A model generated the notes under the pieces. The model had not been told where the DNA came from, ran no database searches, and worked only from the letters and a program-made list of their open reading frames with translations. The position numbers and the translations under genes were made by a program. Positions 27,465 through 36,654 of a stretch of DNA of 64,000 nucleotides are shown here, piece after piece; position 1 is the stretch's first letter; the number at the start of each line of letters is the position of its first letter. This stretch comes from Gracilimonas sp965227785 (GTDB lineage: Bacteria > Bacteroidota > Rhodothermia > Balneolales > Balneolaceae). The stretch lies in assembly GCF_965227785.1 (NCBI RefSeq), contig NZ_OZ245785.1, positions 2,480,001-2,544,000 of the forward strand, written 5' to 3'.

Positions 27465-28730
27465 TCATTCATTCAGGATCGATTCTCGTAGCTGCTTAAA
27501 TGACTGAAGGTGAGATTGCAGTTTCTCATATAAAGCGGGTTTCTTCTTTTTTAAACTACGGGCAGAATTGAGACTGAAAAGTTGCTTAGCACGAATAAAT
27601 AAAGGTGCAGTAAGTATACTTAAAGCCACATATCCAAGGATATAAATTCCGTCCAATCCAAATAAAAGTAGAATCAAAGAAACAATTACATAAAATATTG
27701 GTAGTAAGAACAAACCGGTAAGGAATTTTATGGATGAATCAAAAGCATTATCCCTGATCAAATTTTTAATTAAATAGCGGATGGGTTGGTAAGGGATGAG
27801 ATTGTTCAAAAGGCTGAACAGGTAAAATGGAGAAAAAAGAAGATCTTTCAATCCCACCTGTTTTCCGCAGGCTAATTCATTAAGATCCACATTGAATTCT
27901 TCAGCTATTTTATCCAGTTCTTTTGCTTTTTCTATAAGTTCCGGAGTGACGTGCTTTTGGGTTTTTTGAATTCGTGGATTTGCAATTTCAGGGTCAATAA
28001 CTTTAAAGTCATCGGGCTCAAGGTCATCCCATAATAACTTATGTACGGGATATTCATTTAAGTCCTCTACATGAAATACAAGTTCCTTCATGGCACCTGA
28101 AACCTGTTCTTTCATCTGATCTGCAGCTTCTTTTTCGTCTTCTTCAAGCAGTGCCTTAAAGTTACTAACCGAAATAGGCTTTCCATAGTTAACCTGTACT
28201 GCATTCCCGCCGGTTCGGTGTTCACTGTAGTTTACACCTACCGGAACAATCTGTAGATCCAGTTCCCAATTGTGTTTCTCTTCAGCGCCGAAAGCAATAC
28301 GGGTAAAGCCTTTACTTAGGGGTCTGATTCTTCGTTTCAGGTTGTGGTTGGCTTCGGCAAAAACCAGCACCGTATCTTTATTCTTGAGATACTCTATGCA
28401 TTTCTCAAAAATTTCATTGTTTTTCTGTACCGATTTCAAGCCGTCCCGAACACGGTAAACGGGCATCATATTGATGGACCACAGGAATTTTCCAATAATA
28501 TCAGGTTTGAATGCTTGAGCCCGAGTAAGAAAGTAAATCACCGGTTTAGTGGTAGTTGCCACATGCAAAGCATCCATAAATGAATTCTGGTGATTTGGCA
28601 CATAGAGAATGGGTTTGTCCTTGGGGAGATGCTCCTTCCCGGAAGTTTTAACGGTGGAGTAAAAAAAGCGTAGTCCATTTCCAACTACAGCATGTCGCCA
28701 AAATTGATACCACAAATAGTTATTACGCAT
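27465..28730 (-). CDS. 1-acyl-glycerol-3-phosphate acyltransferase-like membrane protein
   Basis: A 421-residue PlsC-like acyltransferase. The catalytic motif is NHQNSFMDA (His47 and Asp53, the H-x5-D form common in Bacteroidetes relatives). The later FAEANHN and VPVGVNYSE blocks correspond to family motifs. Residues about 310-380 hold hydrophobic helices that anchor it in the inner membrane. It probably transfers acyl chains to glycerol-3-phosphate or lysophospholipid. Its start overlaps the stop of the symporter gene by 8 nt, and the two are co-transcribed. Confidence 0.82.
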   Translation of the reverse strand: MRNNYLWYQFWRHAVVGNGLRFFYSTVKTSGKEHLPKDKPILYVPNHQNSFMDALHVATTTKPVIYFLTRAQAFKPDIIGKFLWSINMMPVYRVRDGLKSVQKNNEIFEKCIEYLKNKDTVLVFAEANHNLKRRIRPLSKGFTRIAFGAEEKHNWELDLQIVPVGVNYSEHRTGGNAVQVNYGKPISVSNFKALLEEDEKEAADQMKEQVSGAMKELVFHVEDLNEYPVHKLLWDDLEPDDFKVIDPEIANPRIQKTQKHVTPELIEKAKELDKIAEEFNVDLNELACGKQVGLKDLLFSPFYLFSLLNNLIPYQPIRYLIKNLIRDNAFDSSIKFLTGLFLLPIFYVIVSLILLLFGLDGIYILGYVALSILTAPLFIRAKQLFSLNSARSLKKKKPALYEKLQSHLQSFKQLRESILNE

Positions 28731-29649
28731 TAGTAAAGACGCGTTGTAAAGTTGATTTTCCTATTGACCAGTACCATCCGATACTGAGACCGGCAATAAT
28801 ATGCCAAATGCCCCACCAGGCAGCTACTAAAGCCATGCCACCAAGCCCGTCAAAGAAATTGAAAATCAGCAATAAACCCAAGCCCGAATTTTGAATTCCG
28901 GTTTCTATGGCAATGGATTTACGATCCGGTTTCGGTAGCCCGAAGATGTACCCTAATCCGTAACCGCTCATCAGGGCAACTGCGTTGTGAAAGAATACCA
29001 AAGCGATAACGAGATGAACAAAATTCGTAAAGTGTTCGAAGTTCATGCTGAAGGCGACAATCACAAATCCGGCAAAAAAGATGATCCCGAAGTTTTTGAT
29101 GAACGGAGATATTTTTTGCGAGAATGTATCTTTGAAGTGCCGAAGGGTCATGCCAAGAATAAGCGGAATCCCGAGAATCAGGATGATGATTCGGAATACC
29201 TCAAACAGGTCGAGATGAATCTCTGTAAGGATAGCGTTAGTGGGGCCGTACAGGCTGGCCCAGAAGGCAAAATTAAAGGGGGTCATGAAAATGGAGAGTA
29301 GTGTGGCAAAGGCGGTCATGCTCACCGAAAGGGCCGCATTCCCTTTAGCCAAGAGTGAGAAGAAGTTGGAGATATTACCTCCCGGGCAAGCAGCTACCAT
29401 CATCATTCCCAGTGCAAAACTGGGGTGAGGTTCCATTAAAATGACCAACAAAAAGGTAAGGGCAGGGAGTACAAAAAACTGTGAACAAAGGCCGATGAGC
29501 GTGCCTTTAGGGTTCTTAGCTACTTTTTTGAAATCCTCAACGGTCAGCTCCAGAGCTACCCCAAACATGATGATGGCCAGCGACACATTCATGATGTGAA
29601 GACCGCCGCTGTTCAGATTTAACTGAAGGGCATCAATCGATTCGCTCAT
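28723..29649 (-). CDS. Bile acid:sodium symporter (BASS) family transporter
   Basis: A 308-residue inner-membrane protein of about 9-10 helices in the BASS/SBF family. Features include ACPGGNISNFFSLLAKGNAALSVSMT (residues about 87-112), the discontinuous helix of the sodium site, and the second ETGIQNSGLGLLL crossover. Bacterial members move organic acids such as pantoate, pyruvate or bile acids with sodium; the substrate here is not known. The hydrolase gene is 15 nt upstream on the same strand, so a three-gene operon (hydrolase, symporter, acyltransferase) is likely. Confidence 0.87.
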   Translation of the reverse strand: MSESIDALQLNLNSGGLHIMNVSLAIIMFGVALELTVEDFKKVAKNPKGTLIGLCSQFFVLPALTFLLVILMEPHPSFALGMMMVAACPGGNISNFFSLLAKGNAALSVSMTAFATLLSIFMTPFNFAFWASLYGPTNAILTEIHLDLFEVFRIIILILGIPLILGMTLRHFKDTFSQKISPFIKNFGIIFFAGFVIVAFSMNFEHFTNFVHLVIALVFFHNAVALMSGYGLGYIFGLPKPDRKSIAIETGIQNSGLGLLLIFNFFDGLGGMALVAAWWGIWHIIAGLSIGWYWSIGKSTLQRVFTNA

Positions 29650-29664
29650 AATTTTGGTCTGTCG

Positions 29665-30420
29665 TTAGATGTATTTTTCAGCCCACGTGGCCATTACCCT
29701 ACCCACGTATTTGCTGTCTTTATCGTCGGAGAGCAGGTGACCGGCTTTGTCCAAGGATACAAAACTTTTAGGATGTTTTGCGGCATTAAAAATCATTGAA
29801 GCATTATCGATGCCAACTGTATTATCGAGAGGGGAATGAAAGATCATCAGGGCACGATCCAGGTTTTTAATGAAGTCTGACATTCGGGCTTCTTTCAGGT
29901 CATCCAGAAATTGCTTTTTGATGGTAAATGAGCGCCCTGCGAGAGTTACTTCGGCTTCGCCTTTTTCTTCAATTTCATCGAGGTGCATGCTGAAGTTCTC
30001 ACGAACATGGGCGGGGTGAGCGGGAGCGGCAATGGTAGCTACAGCTTTCACGGAGTCCATCTTATGAGCAGCTTGTAAAACAGCGGCTCCACCTAAAGAA
30101 TGTCCGGCCAAAATCGTGGGTGCATTTCCTTCAGCTTCTAAATATTTATAGGCAGCAACCAAGTCATCTACATTAGACGAAAAATTGGTGTTAGCAAAGT
30201 CTCCATCGCTTTCTCCCAGCCCGGTAAAATCAAAGCGAAATGTGGCAAAGCCTAATTCTGCCAAAATTGATGTAATGTTGCTCATCACTTTCAGGTTCTT
30301 TGAACAAGTAAAACAGTGTGCAAACAAGACGGTGCCTTTTTGTTCCTTTTCAGGAAGATCAAGTTTGGCTGAAAGCGTATCGCCGAGGCTGCCGGTAAAT
30401 TCTATTTTCTTTGATTTCAT
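29665..30420 (-). CDS. Alpha/beta hydrolase
   Basis: A 251-residue serine hydrolase. The nucleophile elbow is GHSLGG (about residue 106), with Asp in IFHSPLDNTVG and His in LDKAGHLLSD completing the triad. The strand around LFAHCFTCSKN carries the oxyanion region. Similar proteins are found alone or fused to OsmC domains; no OsmC domain is present here. The substrate is unknown, probably a small ester. It is the first gene of the BASS/acyltransferase operon and is divergent from the VOC gene (44 nt apart). Confidence 0.85.
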   Translation of the reverse strand: MKSKKIEFTGSLGDTLSAKLDLPEKEQKGTVLFAHCFTCSKNLKVMSNITSILAELGFATFRFDFTGLGESDGDFANTNFSSNVDDLVAAYKYLEAEGNAPTILAGHSLGGAAVLQAAHKMDSVKAVATIAAPAHPAHVRENFSMHLDEIEEKGEAEVTLAGRSFTIKKQFLDDLKEARMSDFIKNLDRALMIFHSPLDNTVGIDNASMIFNAAKHPKSFVSLDKAGHLLSDDKDSKYVGRVMATWAEKYI

Positions 30421-30464
30421 GAGTGTAGTATTATTGGCGTGTAATTTTTAAGATAATCAATAGT

Positions 30465-30890
30465 ATGAGTAACACAACGAATCCCTTCCACCTGGCATTT
30501 CCTGTCAAAGACCTCGAAGAATCCTACAAATTTTACCACGATCTGCTGGGGTGTGAAACCGGCCGGAGCTCCGATAGCTGGATAGACTTCAATATGTGGG
30601 GACATCAGGTAGTAGCCCATCTCAGCCCGGATGAAGCCAAAGAATCAGCGATGAATGCAGTAGATGGACACGGTGTGCCCGTACGTCATTTTGGAGTGAT
30701 CCTGGAAATGGACGAGTGGCAAGAGCTTGCAGATCGGCTAAAAGCTGCAGAGATCGAGTTTGTGATAGAGCCGTACATCCGTTTTAAGGGAGAGCCGGGA
30801 GAGCAAGCCACGATGTTTTTCCTCGATCCATCCGGAAATGCACTGGAATTCAAGGCCTTTCAGAATAAAGATCAGATTTTTGCTAAATAA
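30465..30890 (+). CDS. VOC-superfamily (glyoxalase/dioxygenase) protein
   Basis: A 141-residue single-chain VOC protein of two paired beta-alpha-beta-beta-beta modules. It opens FHLAFPVKDLEESYKFYHDL, and the second module ends FFLDPSGNALEFKAF, with His and Glu metal ligands of the family (His near residue 9 and Glu in ALEFK). The metal site suggests an enzyme such as an extradiol-type dioxygenase or glyoxalase relative, but the substrate cannot be assigned. It is divergent from the hydrolase gene and monocistronic. Confidence 0.85.
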   Translation: MSNTTNPFHLAFPVKDLEESYKFYHDLLGCETGRSSDSWIDFNMWGHQVVAHLSPDEAKESAMNAVDGHGVPVRHFGVILEMDEWQELADRLKAAEIEFVIEPYIRFKGEPGEQATMFFLDPSGNALEFKAFQNKDQIFAK

Positions 30891-31017
30891 GTCGCTTTGC
30901 GGAATTAAAAATGGAGATTTTTGAATATTGAATAGTTGACGGGTGTTGAAGTAAGGGATTGGCTGTTGAGAGCGTCATTGATACCTAAAACAATAGTTCT
31001 CATGAGGTATTCTCGCT

Positions 31018-32133
31018 ATGAAAACTTCGGCCTTATCCAGATCTAATGGTAGTCTGCAGATGCTGATTCTGCTATTGTTAGGTTTTGCTCTTACCTGTGA
31101 TAACACCTCAGTTAGCAGTGATGATGATGCCAGAAACGGTTTTGAAAACGAAAACGAGTGGCTGGTTCCCGAACATCAAATCATAGATGGCGGCCCCGGT
31201 AAAGATGGCATCCCACCCATCGAAAATCCGAAGTTCAGCAATGCCGCTGAGGTTACATTTATTCCGGATCATCGTCGGGTAATTGGCATGATCAAAGATG
31301 GGCAGCCAACCGCTTATCCGTACCAAATTTTGGATTGGCATGAAATAGTAAATGACGAAAGCCATGTGACCATGACTTTCTGTCCACTTACCGCAACCGG
31401 CATTGCATGGAGTCCTAAACAAGGCCCTGACTTTGGCACATCGGGACTGATATTCAGAAATAACCTGATAGCCTACGATAGGAAAACCGAGTCCTTATGG
31501 TCGCAAATGAGGCTGAGAGCTATCCACGGAGAGCACCTTGGGGCAAGCATAGATCCGCTGAATGTTTTAGATACCACCTGGGAAACCTGGAAGGCAATGT
31601 ACCCAGATTCAAGGGTGTTAAATACAGATACCGGCTACAGCAGGGAGTATGAAAAATATGCCTATGGGCGTACCTATTCCGAAATGGATGGCGTAATTCT
31701 ATTCCCGACCGTGAACAGGACTGATACAAGGCTGGATGCAAAAGACAGAGTGCATGGAATATTTACGGAAGATAGTTTAGATGAGGATTCTGACGTTCGG
31801 GTTTATGAATACAGCGCTTTTGGCGAGGATATAACAACTCTTCAGGATGAATTTCAGGGAGAGAAATTTGTGATCGTAGGTAGTACCAGGCTTAGTTTTG
31901 TGATTGCCTATAAATCAGAACTAAATGGCGAAGAGCTTGAGTTTGAACCTGTACAAGATGAGCTACCAGCGGTAATGGTGGATCAGACCGGCACTAAATG
32001 GAATGTTTTTGGGGAAGCTGTTTCAGGGCCCAATACCGGAAATCGATTATTTCCAGCCAAATCCTATTCAGGCTATTGGTTTGCATTTCGCGATATGTTT
32101 AACCTGCCGGAAATTTATGGTTTTGAAAGCTAA
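31018..32133 (+). CDS. DUF3179 domain lipoprotein
   Basis: A 371-residue exported protein with a probable lipoprotein signal (LLLLGFALTC). The DUF3179 domain fills most of the rest, with family motifs GGPGKDGIPPIENPKF, YPYQILDWHEIVND and FCPLTATGIAWSP. The C-terminal LFPAKSYSGYWFAFRDMF is also typical. The conserved Cys in FCPLT is a family hallmark. The function of DUF3179 is unknown. It lies alone between the VOC gene and an inverted repeat pair. Confidence 0.85.
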   Translation: MKTSALSRSNGSLQMLILLLLGFALTCDNTSVSSDDDARNGFENENEWLVPEHQIIDGGPGKDGIPPIENPKFSNAAEVTFIPDHRRVIGMIKDGQPTAYPYQILDWHEIVNDESHVTMTFCPLTATGIAWSPKQGPDFGTSGLIFRNNLIAYDRKTESLWSQMRLRAIHGEHLGASIDPLNVLDTTWETWKAMYPDSRVLNTDTGYSREYEKYAYGRTYSEMDGVILFPTVNRTDTRLDAKDRVHGIFTEDSLDEDSDVRVYEYSAFGEDITTLQDEFQGEKFVIVGSTRLSFVIAYKSELNGEELEFEPVQDELPAVMVDQTGTKWNVFGEAVSGPNTGNRLFPAKSYSGYWFAFRDMFNLPEIYGFES

Positions 32134-32200
32134 TGGAGTAAAAATTGTAAACCTGAATTCGACTAATATTCGATGGATTGAATTATCCGACTAGCCAAAT

Positions 32201-32263
32201 AACCCTTCCAGGGTTATGGCAATGAGTATGATTCAGGTAAAGGGGTTTAACCCTGGAAGGGTT
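32201..32263. repeat. REPIN-like inverted pair of short palindromes
   Basis: aacccttccagggtt (32201-32215) and its exact reverse complement (32249-32263) are separated by 33 nt. Each arm is itself a 6-bp hairpin (aaccct/agggtt) with a 3-nt loop, giving the two-REP, head-to-head layout of REPINs. It lies between the convergent DUF3179 and lipoprotein genes. Confidence 0.65.
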
Positions 32264-32279
32264 GGGGGTGCAAGCCGGT

Positions 32280-32822
32280 TTAAGGTTCTTTTTCAACCCA
32301 CCGCAGGTCATTTTGAATAAAGGTCACAAAGGTAAGCAAGTTCTGTACCTGCCAGTAATCCCGGATGTCTTTTTCAGGATCTTGATAGGAATAGGATCGG
32401 CTGGTGTCGCCGTCAAAAACTTCGAAACTGTACACACGCCGGGGCAGCTGACCGGAATCAGGTACCCAGCCTTCAATTTCATTCTGAGGTTCAATCTGGT
32501 AGAGGTTCAGGAAATCAACAAACAAGTCAAAGTCACTCCAGGAGCTGTCATTCGCCGAAACATATTCAGATTGTACCACTTTCTCGCCCTCGGTATCCAG
32601 TGTGTAAACAGTCAGCTCACCGGTCCAGGTTGTGTCGTTTTTGAAAAAATCAAAATAGACCACCTCGTTGATGTTCAGAGAAATCCGTTCGTCAGGCTGG
32701 ATATTTTCCTGAGCCATATTTTGAGTCTCAGATGCAGCTTTCTCAGAAGAGGAGCAGCCGATTATCGCTGTCATCAATAATAAAGTTCCTGCTAAGTAGA
32801 ATTGTTTACCCATAATCTTCAA
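32280..32822 (-). CDS. Putative lipoprotein of unknown function
   Basis: A 180-residue exported protein. The signal peptide ends in AIIGCSSS, so Cys23 is the likely lipidated residue. The mature part is acidic, with aromatic-rich stretches (EVVYFDFFKNDTTWTGELTVYTLD, FEVFDGDTSRSYSYQDPEKD). The family was not recognised. Its start codon overlaps the stop of the ABC-F gene by 4 nt (ATGA), so it is translationally coupled to it. Confidence 0.7.
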   Translation of the reverse strand: MKIMGKQFYLAGTLLLMTAIIGCSSSEKAASETQNMAQENIQPDERISLNINEVVYFDFFKNDTTWTGELTVYTLDTEGEKVVQSEYVSANDSSWSDFDLFVDFLNLYQIEPQNEIEGWVPDSGQLPRRVYSFEVFDGDTSRSYSYQDPEKDIRDYWQVQNLLTFVTFIQNDLRWVEKEP

Positions 32823-34792
32823 CTGTCAACCGTCATTTCTGCTTTAATCGCCTCAAGCCGGCTCTGATATTCTTCCCACTTCGAATAATGGTCGGTAAGG
32901 TCGGCTTTGAGCTGGTCATATTCTAATGAGAATTTCTTTACGTTCTCGGCATCATCATAAAAGTCAGGTTTGGCCATCTCTTCTTCAATCTCCGCCTTCC
33001 TAACTTCCTTATCCTCAATCTCTTTCTCCAATGCTTCCACTTTTTTGCGGACGGGCTTGGTTCGCCGGTTGAGTTCATTCCGGCGTTCAGCTTCAATGCG
33101 CCGTTGTTCTTTTCGGGAAAGCTGACTGTCTTCTTTGGTTTCCTTTTGGGTTGAAGGTTCCTCAGATTCTGCTTCTGCTTCCGCTTCCTCTTTTTTGCGG
33201 GTGAGATAATAAGATACATTCCCCAAATACGTTTTGATGTAGCCCGGCTGAACATCCAGTACTTTATCTACGATGGGGTCGAGGAAATCCCGGTCGTGAG
33301 ATACAATAACCACGGTGCCCTCGTACTGCTGTATAGCCTGCTGCAGAATGTTCTTACTGCTCATATCCAGGTGGTTGGTAGGCTCATCAAAAATGAGCAG
33401 GTTGGCCGGAGAAAGCAGCATTTTTGCCAGCGCTAATCGGCTCTTTTCACCGCCCGATAAAACTTTCACCTTCTTGAAAACATCATCTCCCTGAAAGAGA
33501 AAGCACCCGAGAATGGTTCTCAGTCTACTTTCCTTAGCATCAGAGCCGGCCTCTTGAAGGGTTTCTAACGCATCTTTTTTGGGGTTGAGTTCATCCGCCT
33601 GATGCTGGGCAAAATAATTAACCGTTACATTATGTCCTTCTACCCGGTCCCCTTCCTGAAAAGGCTCATTTCCGGCCAGTATTCGAATTAATGTGGATTT
33701 ACCCGCACCATTGGGGCCAACTACTGCAATTTTATCACCTCGTTCAATTTCATAATCAATGCCTTCAAAAACCTGTGTGTCATCATAACTTTTGTGGAGG
33801 TTTTCGAGCTTCATTACAACCTGCCCGCTTCGGGGTGGTTCAGGAAACTGGAACGAAACCTTGCTTTGTTCTTCCTCCAGCTCTATACGATCCATTTTTT
33901 CGAGTTGCTTCACACGGCTTTGCACCTGACTGGCTTTGGAGGCTTTGTAGCGAAACCGATCAATGAATTCCTGCGTCTGCTGAATTTTCTTTTCCTGATT
34001 CTTTTTGGCGTTCAGCAGCAGTTCTTTTTCCTCCTCCCACTTCTTTTCGTAAAACGAATAGTTCCCGGCATAATCACTGATATCACCACTCCGGAGCGCC
34101 AGCGTACGGTTGGTGATGGTATCCAAAAAAGCTTTATCGTGAGAAACAACCACCACCGCGCCTTCATAAGAGTTCAGGAAATTTTCCATCCACTGCAGCG
34201 ATTCGATATCGAGGTGGTTTGTAGGCTCATCCAATAACAAATAAGTGGGTCTCTTCAGGAGCAGCTTAGCCAGAGCAATACGCATCAGCCAGCCCCCGCT
34301 GAATTCCGAAGTACTTCTGTGGAAATCTTCTTCGCTGAAGCCAAGTCCCATCAGTACTTTTTCAACTTCAGCGCGGAGACCATACAAGCCTGATGATTCC
34401 AGTTCGGTCTGAAGCTTTCCGTAACGCTCCATGAGCTGCTCATATTCTTTGCTGTCGTGATCAACCTCGGCCAGCTTTTCCTGAACTGTTTTCACTTTCG
34501 TTTCCAGCTCAAATAATTCAGCAAAAGCAGATTCCACTTCCTCGATTACGGTAAGTGAGAAGTCGGGATCAACGCCATCCTGCGGGAGATAACCCAGGCT
34601 TTCCTCATTGGATAAAGCAACACTCCCTTCATCACATTCCTGAATGCCCATAATGATTTTGAGCAGGGTAGATTTCCCGGCGCCGTTCGGACCAACGAGT
34701 CCAATGCGTTCACCGGGATTGATGAACGTACTAATGCCGTCCAGAAGCTCACGGTCGCCCAGATGTAATGTGATGTTTTCGAGTGCTAACAA
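32819..34792 (-). CDS. ABC-F family ATPase
   Basis: A 657-residue soluble ABC protein with two nucleotide-binding domains. The first Walker A GPNGAGKS is at residues 34-41, and the second identical one is near residue 360. ABC signatures (FSGGWLMRIALAK and LSGGEKSRLALAK) and Walker B with LLDEPTNHLD or IFDEPTNHLD are both present. A coiled-coil C-terminal domain runs from about 530 (EEAEAEAES...). ABC-F proteins act on ribosomes (translation factors such as EttA or resistance proteins). Without antibiotic-specific motifs a housekeeping Uup/YheS-like role is favoured. It is coupled to the downstream lipoprotein. Confidence 0.9.
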   Translation of the reverse strand: MLALENITLHLGDRELLDGISTFINPGERIGLVGPNGAGKSTLLKIIMGIQECDEGSVALSNEESLGYLPQDGVDPDFSLTVIEEVESAFAELFELETKVKTVQEKLAEVDHDSKEYEQLMERYGKLQTELESSGLYGLRAEVEKVLMGLGFSEEDFHRSTSEFSGGWLMRIALAKLLLKRPTYLLLDEPTNHLDIESLQWMENFLNSYEGAVVVVSHDKAFLDTITNRTLALRSGDISDYAGNYSFYEKKWEEEKELLLNAKKNQEKKIQQTQEFIDRFRYKASKASQVQSRVKQLEKMDRIELEEEQSKVSFQFPEPPRSGQVVMKLENLHKSYDDTQVFEGIDYEIERGDKIAVVGPNGAGKSTLIRILAGNEPFQEGDRVEGHNVTVNYFAQHQADELNPKKDALETLQEAGSDAKESRLRTILGCFLFQGDDVFKKVKVLSGGEKSRLALAKMLLSPANLLIFDEPTNHLDMSSKNILQQAIQQYEGTVVIVSHDRDFLDPIVDKVLDVQPGYIKTYLGNVSYYLTRKKEEAEAEAESEEPSTQKETKEDSQLSRKEQRRIEAERRNELNRRTKPVRKKVEALEKEIEDKEVRKAEIEEEMAKPDFYDDAENVKKFSLEYDQLKADLTDHYSKWEEYQSRLEAIKAEMTVDS

Positions 34793-34846
34793 AGTATGAT
34801 GAAAGTCATGAGTTATAGAAAAATGCAGCGAGGCTGAAAATATGGA

Positions 34847-35115
34847 TTAATTGGCTTCAGAATGAAATTAATCCTTGGGTTAGCCACGAAAACACGAAGA
34901 CACGGGGAATTAGTTGTACGGAATGAAAGTCATCGCGAGGAGTAAAAAAACTTGTACTCAGGCCCGGACTTTCTCGACGAAGCGATCTCCCTGAAGAGTT
35001 TGGGATATGGAGATCAGGAGATTGCCGCGTCGTTATGCATCCCAAACTTGGAGTCGCTTTTTGAGACTCCTCGCAATGACGTTTCAATCGTATTCCCGTA
35101 CACAAGCGAAGTCCT
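34847..35115. repeat. Direct repeat copy 1, containing a MITE-like palindromic element
   Basis: A 269-nt unit upstream of the ABC-F start. It starts with a 30-nt segment (34847-34876) identical to 36332-36361. Then comes a 52-nt insert with the phrase gccacgaaaacacgaag. The element itself (34929-35080) is bounded by 14-nt inverted repeats (gtcatcgcgaggag and ctcctcgcaatgac), followed by a 35-nt tail (35081-35115) shared with copy 2. Inside are further arms (cgacgaagcgatctcc against ggagattgccgcgtcg, and agtttgggat against atcccaaact). Non-coding. Confidence 0.85.
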
Positions 35116-35180
35116 AAAGGTTAGTTATCAAATTTATTATGAAAGAATATACCTTAGTTGTAGGCTACAGTGATAATGAT

Positions 35181-36308
35181 CTATCTAGTAATGCCTTCTT
35201 TAATTTTGAAAAGGGATGAAAGTAAAGACTCTTTTTCGCCATTTACGATAACAATTAAATAGTCATTCTTGGCAATTAGAATTTCATCTGTAGGAAGTTT
35301 ATGAAGTTTCCTTTGCTCTCCTTCAGTTTTAGTTAGGCCGATTAATATTACATTGTGTTGTTCTTTTAAAAGATTAAAAGCTTCACCATAAGACTTCCCA
35401 AGAAATGGATTCTCTTCAATGACCTTGAATTGTTGAATATCAAAGTCCTCGTCTTTTTTAGAGGATGTTAGTAAATCACTAGTAAAATTAGCGACATCAG
35501 GTTCGAAAATATAGCTAGCAATTAGTTTTGAGGATATTTCATTTTTAGATAAGACATAAGTAACGCCCGCACTTTGAAAAGTTTCTTTTAATTCAGAATT
35601 ATCAAGTGTGACCAAAAACTGCATATCTGGAAAATGATTCTTTATGTTCAATATTAATATGAGTTTTTCTGTGTCATCGTTTAGGTTAACTAAGGTCAGA
35701 AATGCTTTTGAAATATTAGCTTTTTCAAAAGAATCGATATTTGAAAAATCCGTAAAAAGAACAAAGGCTTCTTCCTCTGAGTATTCTTGATAAATTAAGT
35801 CCACGTGATTCTTATTATTTGTAATCACTGCAATACTGTGTTCAGAGTTGACTAATTGTTTTGCAACTGAAGACGAAAAATTATCCCAACCAATAAGAAC
35901 TATGTGATTATTGAAATCTGTACCGTTTAAACCCAACCTTCTTCTTTCTTTCATCTCTATGAATTTTTGTGTTAAGCCTCCAAAAATAAAGCCTACAATT
36001 CCTAAACTACTAACGACCAGAAATAGCCCAATCAATTTACCTACTGATGTGGTTGGGTAGTAATCTCCGTAACCAACTGTAGTTAGGGTTACGATGGAAT
36101 ACCATATGGTATCGCCTATCGTTTTTATGTTTCCACCATCTTGATTCCTTTCCATATAGAATAAAATCAAAACTAAAGAAACATAAGTAAGTATCAGCAA
36201 GATGATGAATCTACTATTAATTTCTTTTTTCAAGATTCCCCGATTTATTTGGAAAAGACTGTAAGAAATAAAATGATTTATGATATTACTTACAATCCTA
36301 TCTTTCAT
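35181..36308 (-). CDS. Two-helix potassium channel with RCK domain (MthK/TrkA-like)
   Basis: A 375-residue K+ channel subunit. Two membrane helices bracket the pore, with selectivity filter TTVGYGD at residues 76-82. A cytoplasmic RCK domain follows (HIVLIGWDNFSSSVAKQL), whose glycine-rich loop is degenerate compared with GxGxxG, so the NAD-type ligand site may be altered. A second RCK-C-like domain lies at about 290-375 (LPTDEILIAKNDYLIVIV). The gene is AT-rich and sits between two direct copies of a palindromic repeat, suggesting acquisition. Potassium efflux or uptake with ligand gating is expected, but direction and ligand are not known. Confidence 0.88.
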   Translation of the reverse strand: MKDRIVSNIINHFISYSLFQINRGILKKEINSRFIILLILTYVSLVLILFYMERNQDGGNIKTIGDTIWYSIVTLTTVGYGDYYPTTSVGKLIGLFLVVSSLGIVGFIFGGLTQKFIEMKERRRLGLNGTDFNNHIVLIGWDNFSSSVAKQLVNSEHSIAVITNNKNHVDLIYQEYSEEEAFVLFTDFSNIDSFEKANISKAFLTLVNLNDDTEKLILILNIKNHFPDMQFLVTLDNSELKETFQSAGVTYVLSKNEISSKLIASYIFEPDVANFTSDLLTSSKKDEDFDIQQFKVIEENPFLGKSYGEAFNLLKEQHNVILIGLTKTEGEQRKLHKLPTDEILIAKNDYLIVIVNGEKESLLSSLFKIKEGITR

Positions 36309-36331
36309 AGAGTTAAAGAAAGGTTTAAGGG

Positions 36332-36564
36332 TTAATTGGCTTCAGAATGAAATTAATCCTTTGTTGATAAGACCGTCATCGCGAGGAGCGCCATAACTCA
36401 TATTCAGAACTCGAACTTTTCCGACGAAGCGATCTCCAAGAAGAGTTTGGGATATGGAGGTCAGGAGATTGCCGCGTCGTTATGTATCCCAAACTTGAAG
36501 TCGCTTTTTGAGGCTCCTCGCAATGACATGTTTCAATCGTATTCCCGTACACAAGCGAAGTCCT
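36332..36564. repeat. Direct repeat copy 2, containing a MITE-like palindromic element
   Basis: A second copy of the unit at 34847-35115, in the same orientation and downstream of the K+ channel start. It has the same 30-nt left segment (36332-36361), a 13-nt spacer in place of 52 nt, the element (36375-36527) with its terminal inverted repeats, and the shared tail (ending at 36564). The two copies differ at scattered positions, so they are not recent perfect duplicates. Confidence 0.85.
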
Positions 36565-36654
36565 GTAGGGCTTCGCGCAATGCTTTAAGAATTGAATTGA
36601 GTTAATAAATGCAGAAACCCTTAGTTTTGGGGTGAATTTGAAAAGACCGAAATC

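Noticed and set aside
34877..34915. CRISPR-like short repeats (cacgaa units)
   Set aside because: The run gccacgaaaacacgaagac is a degenerate simple repeat with no spacer pattern and no cas genes.
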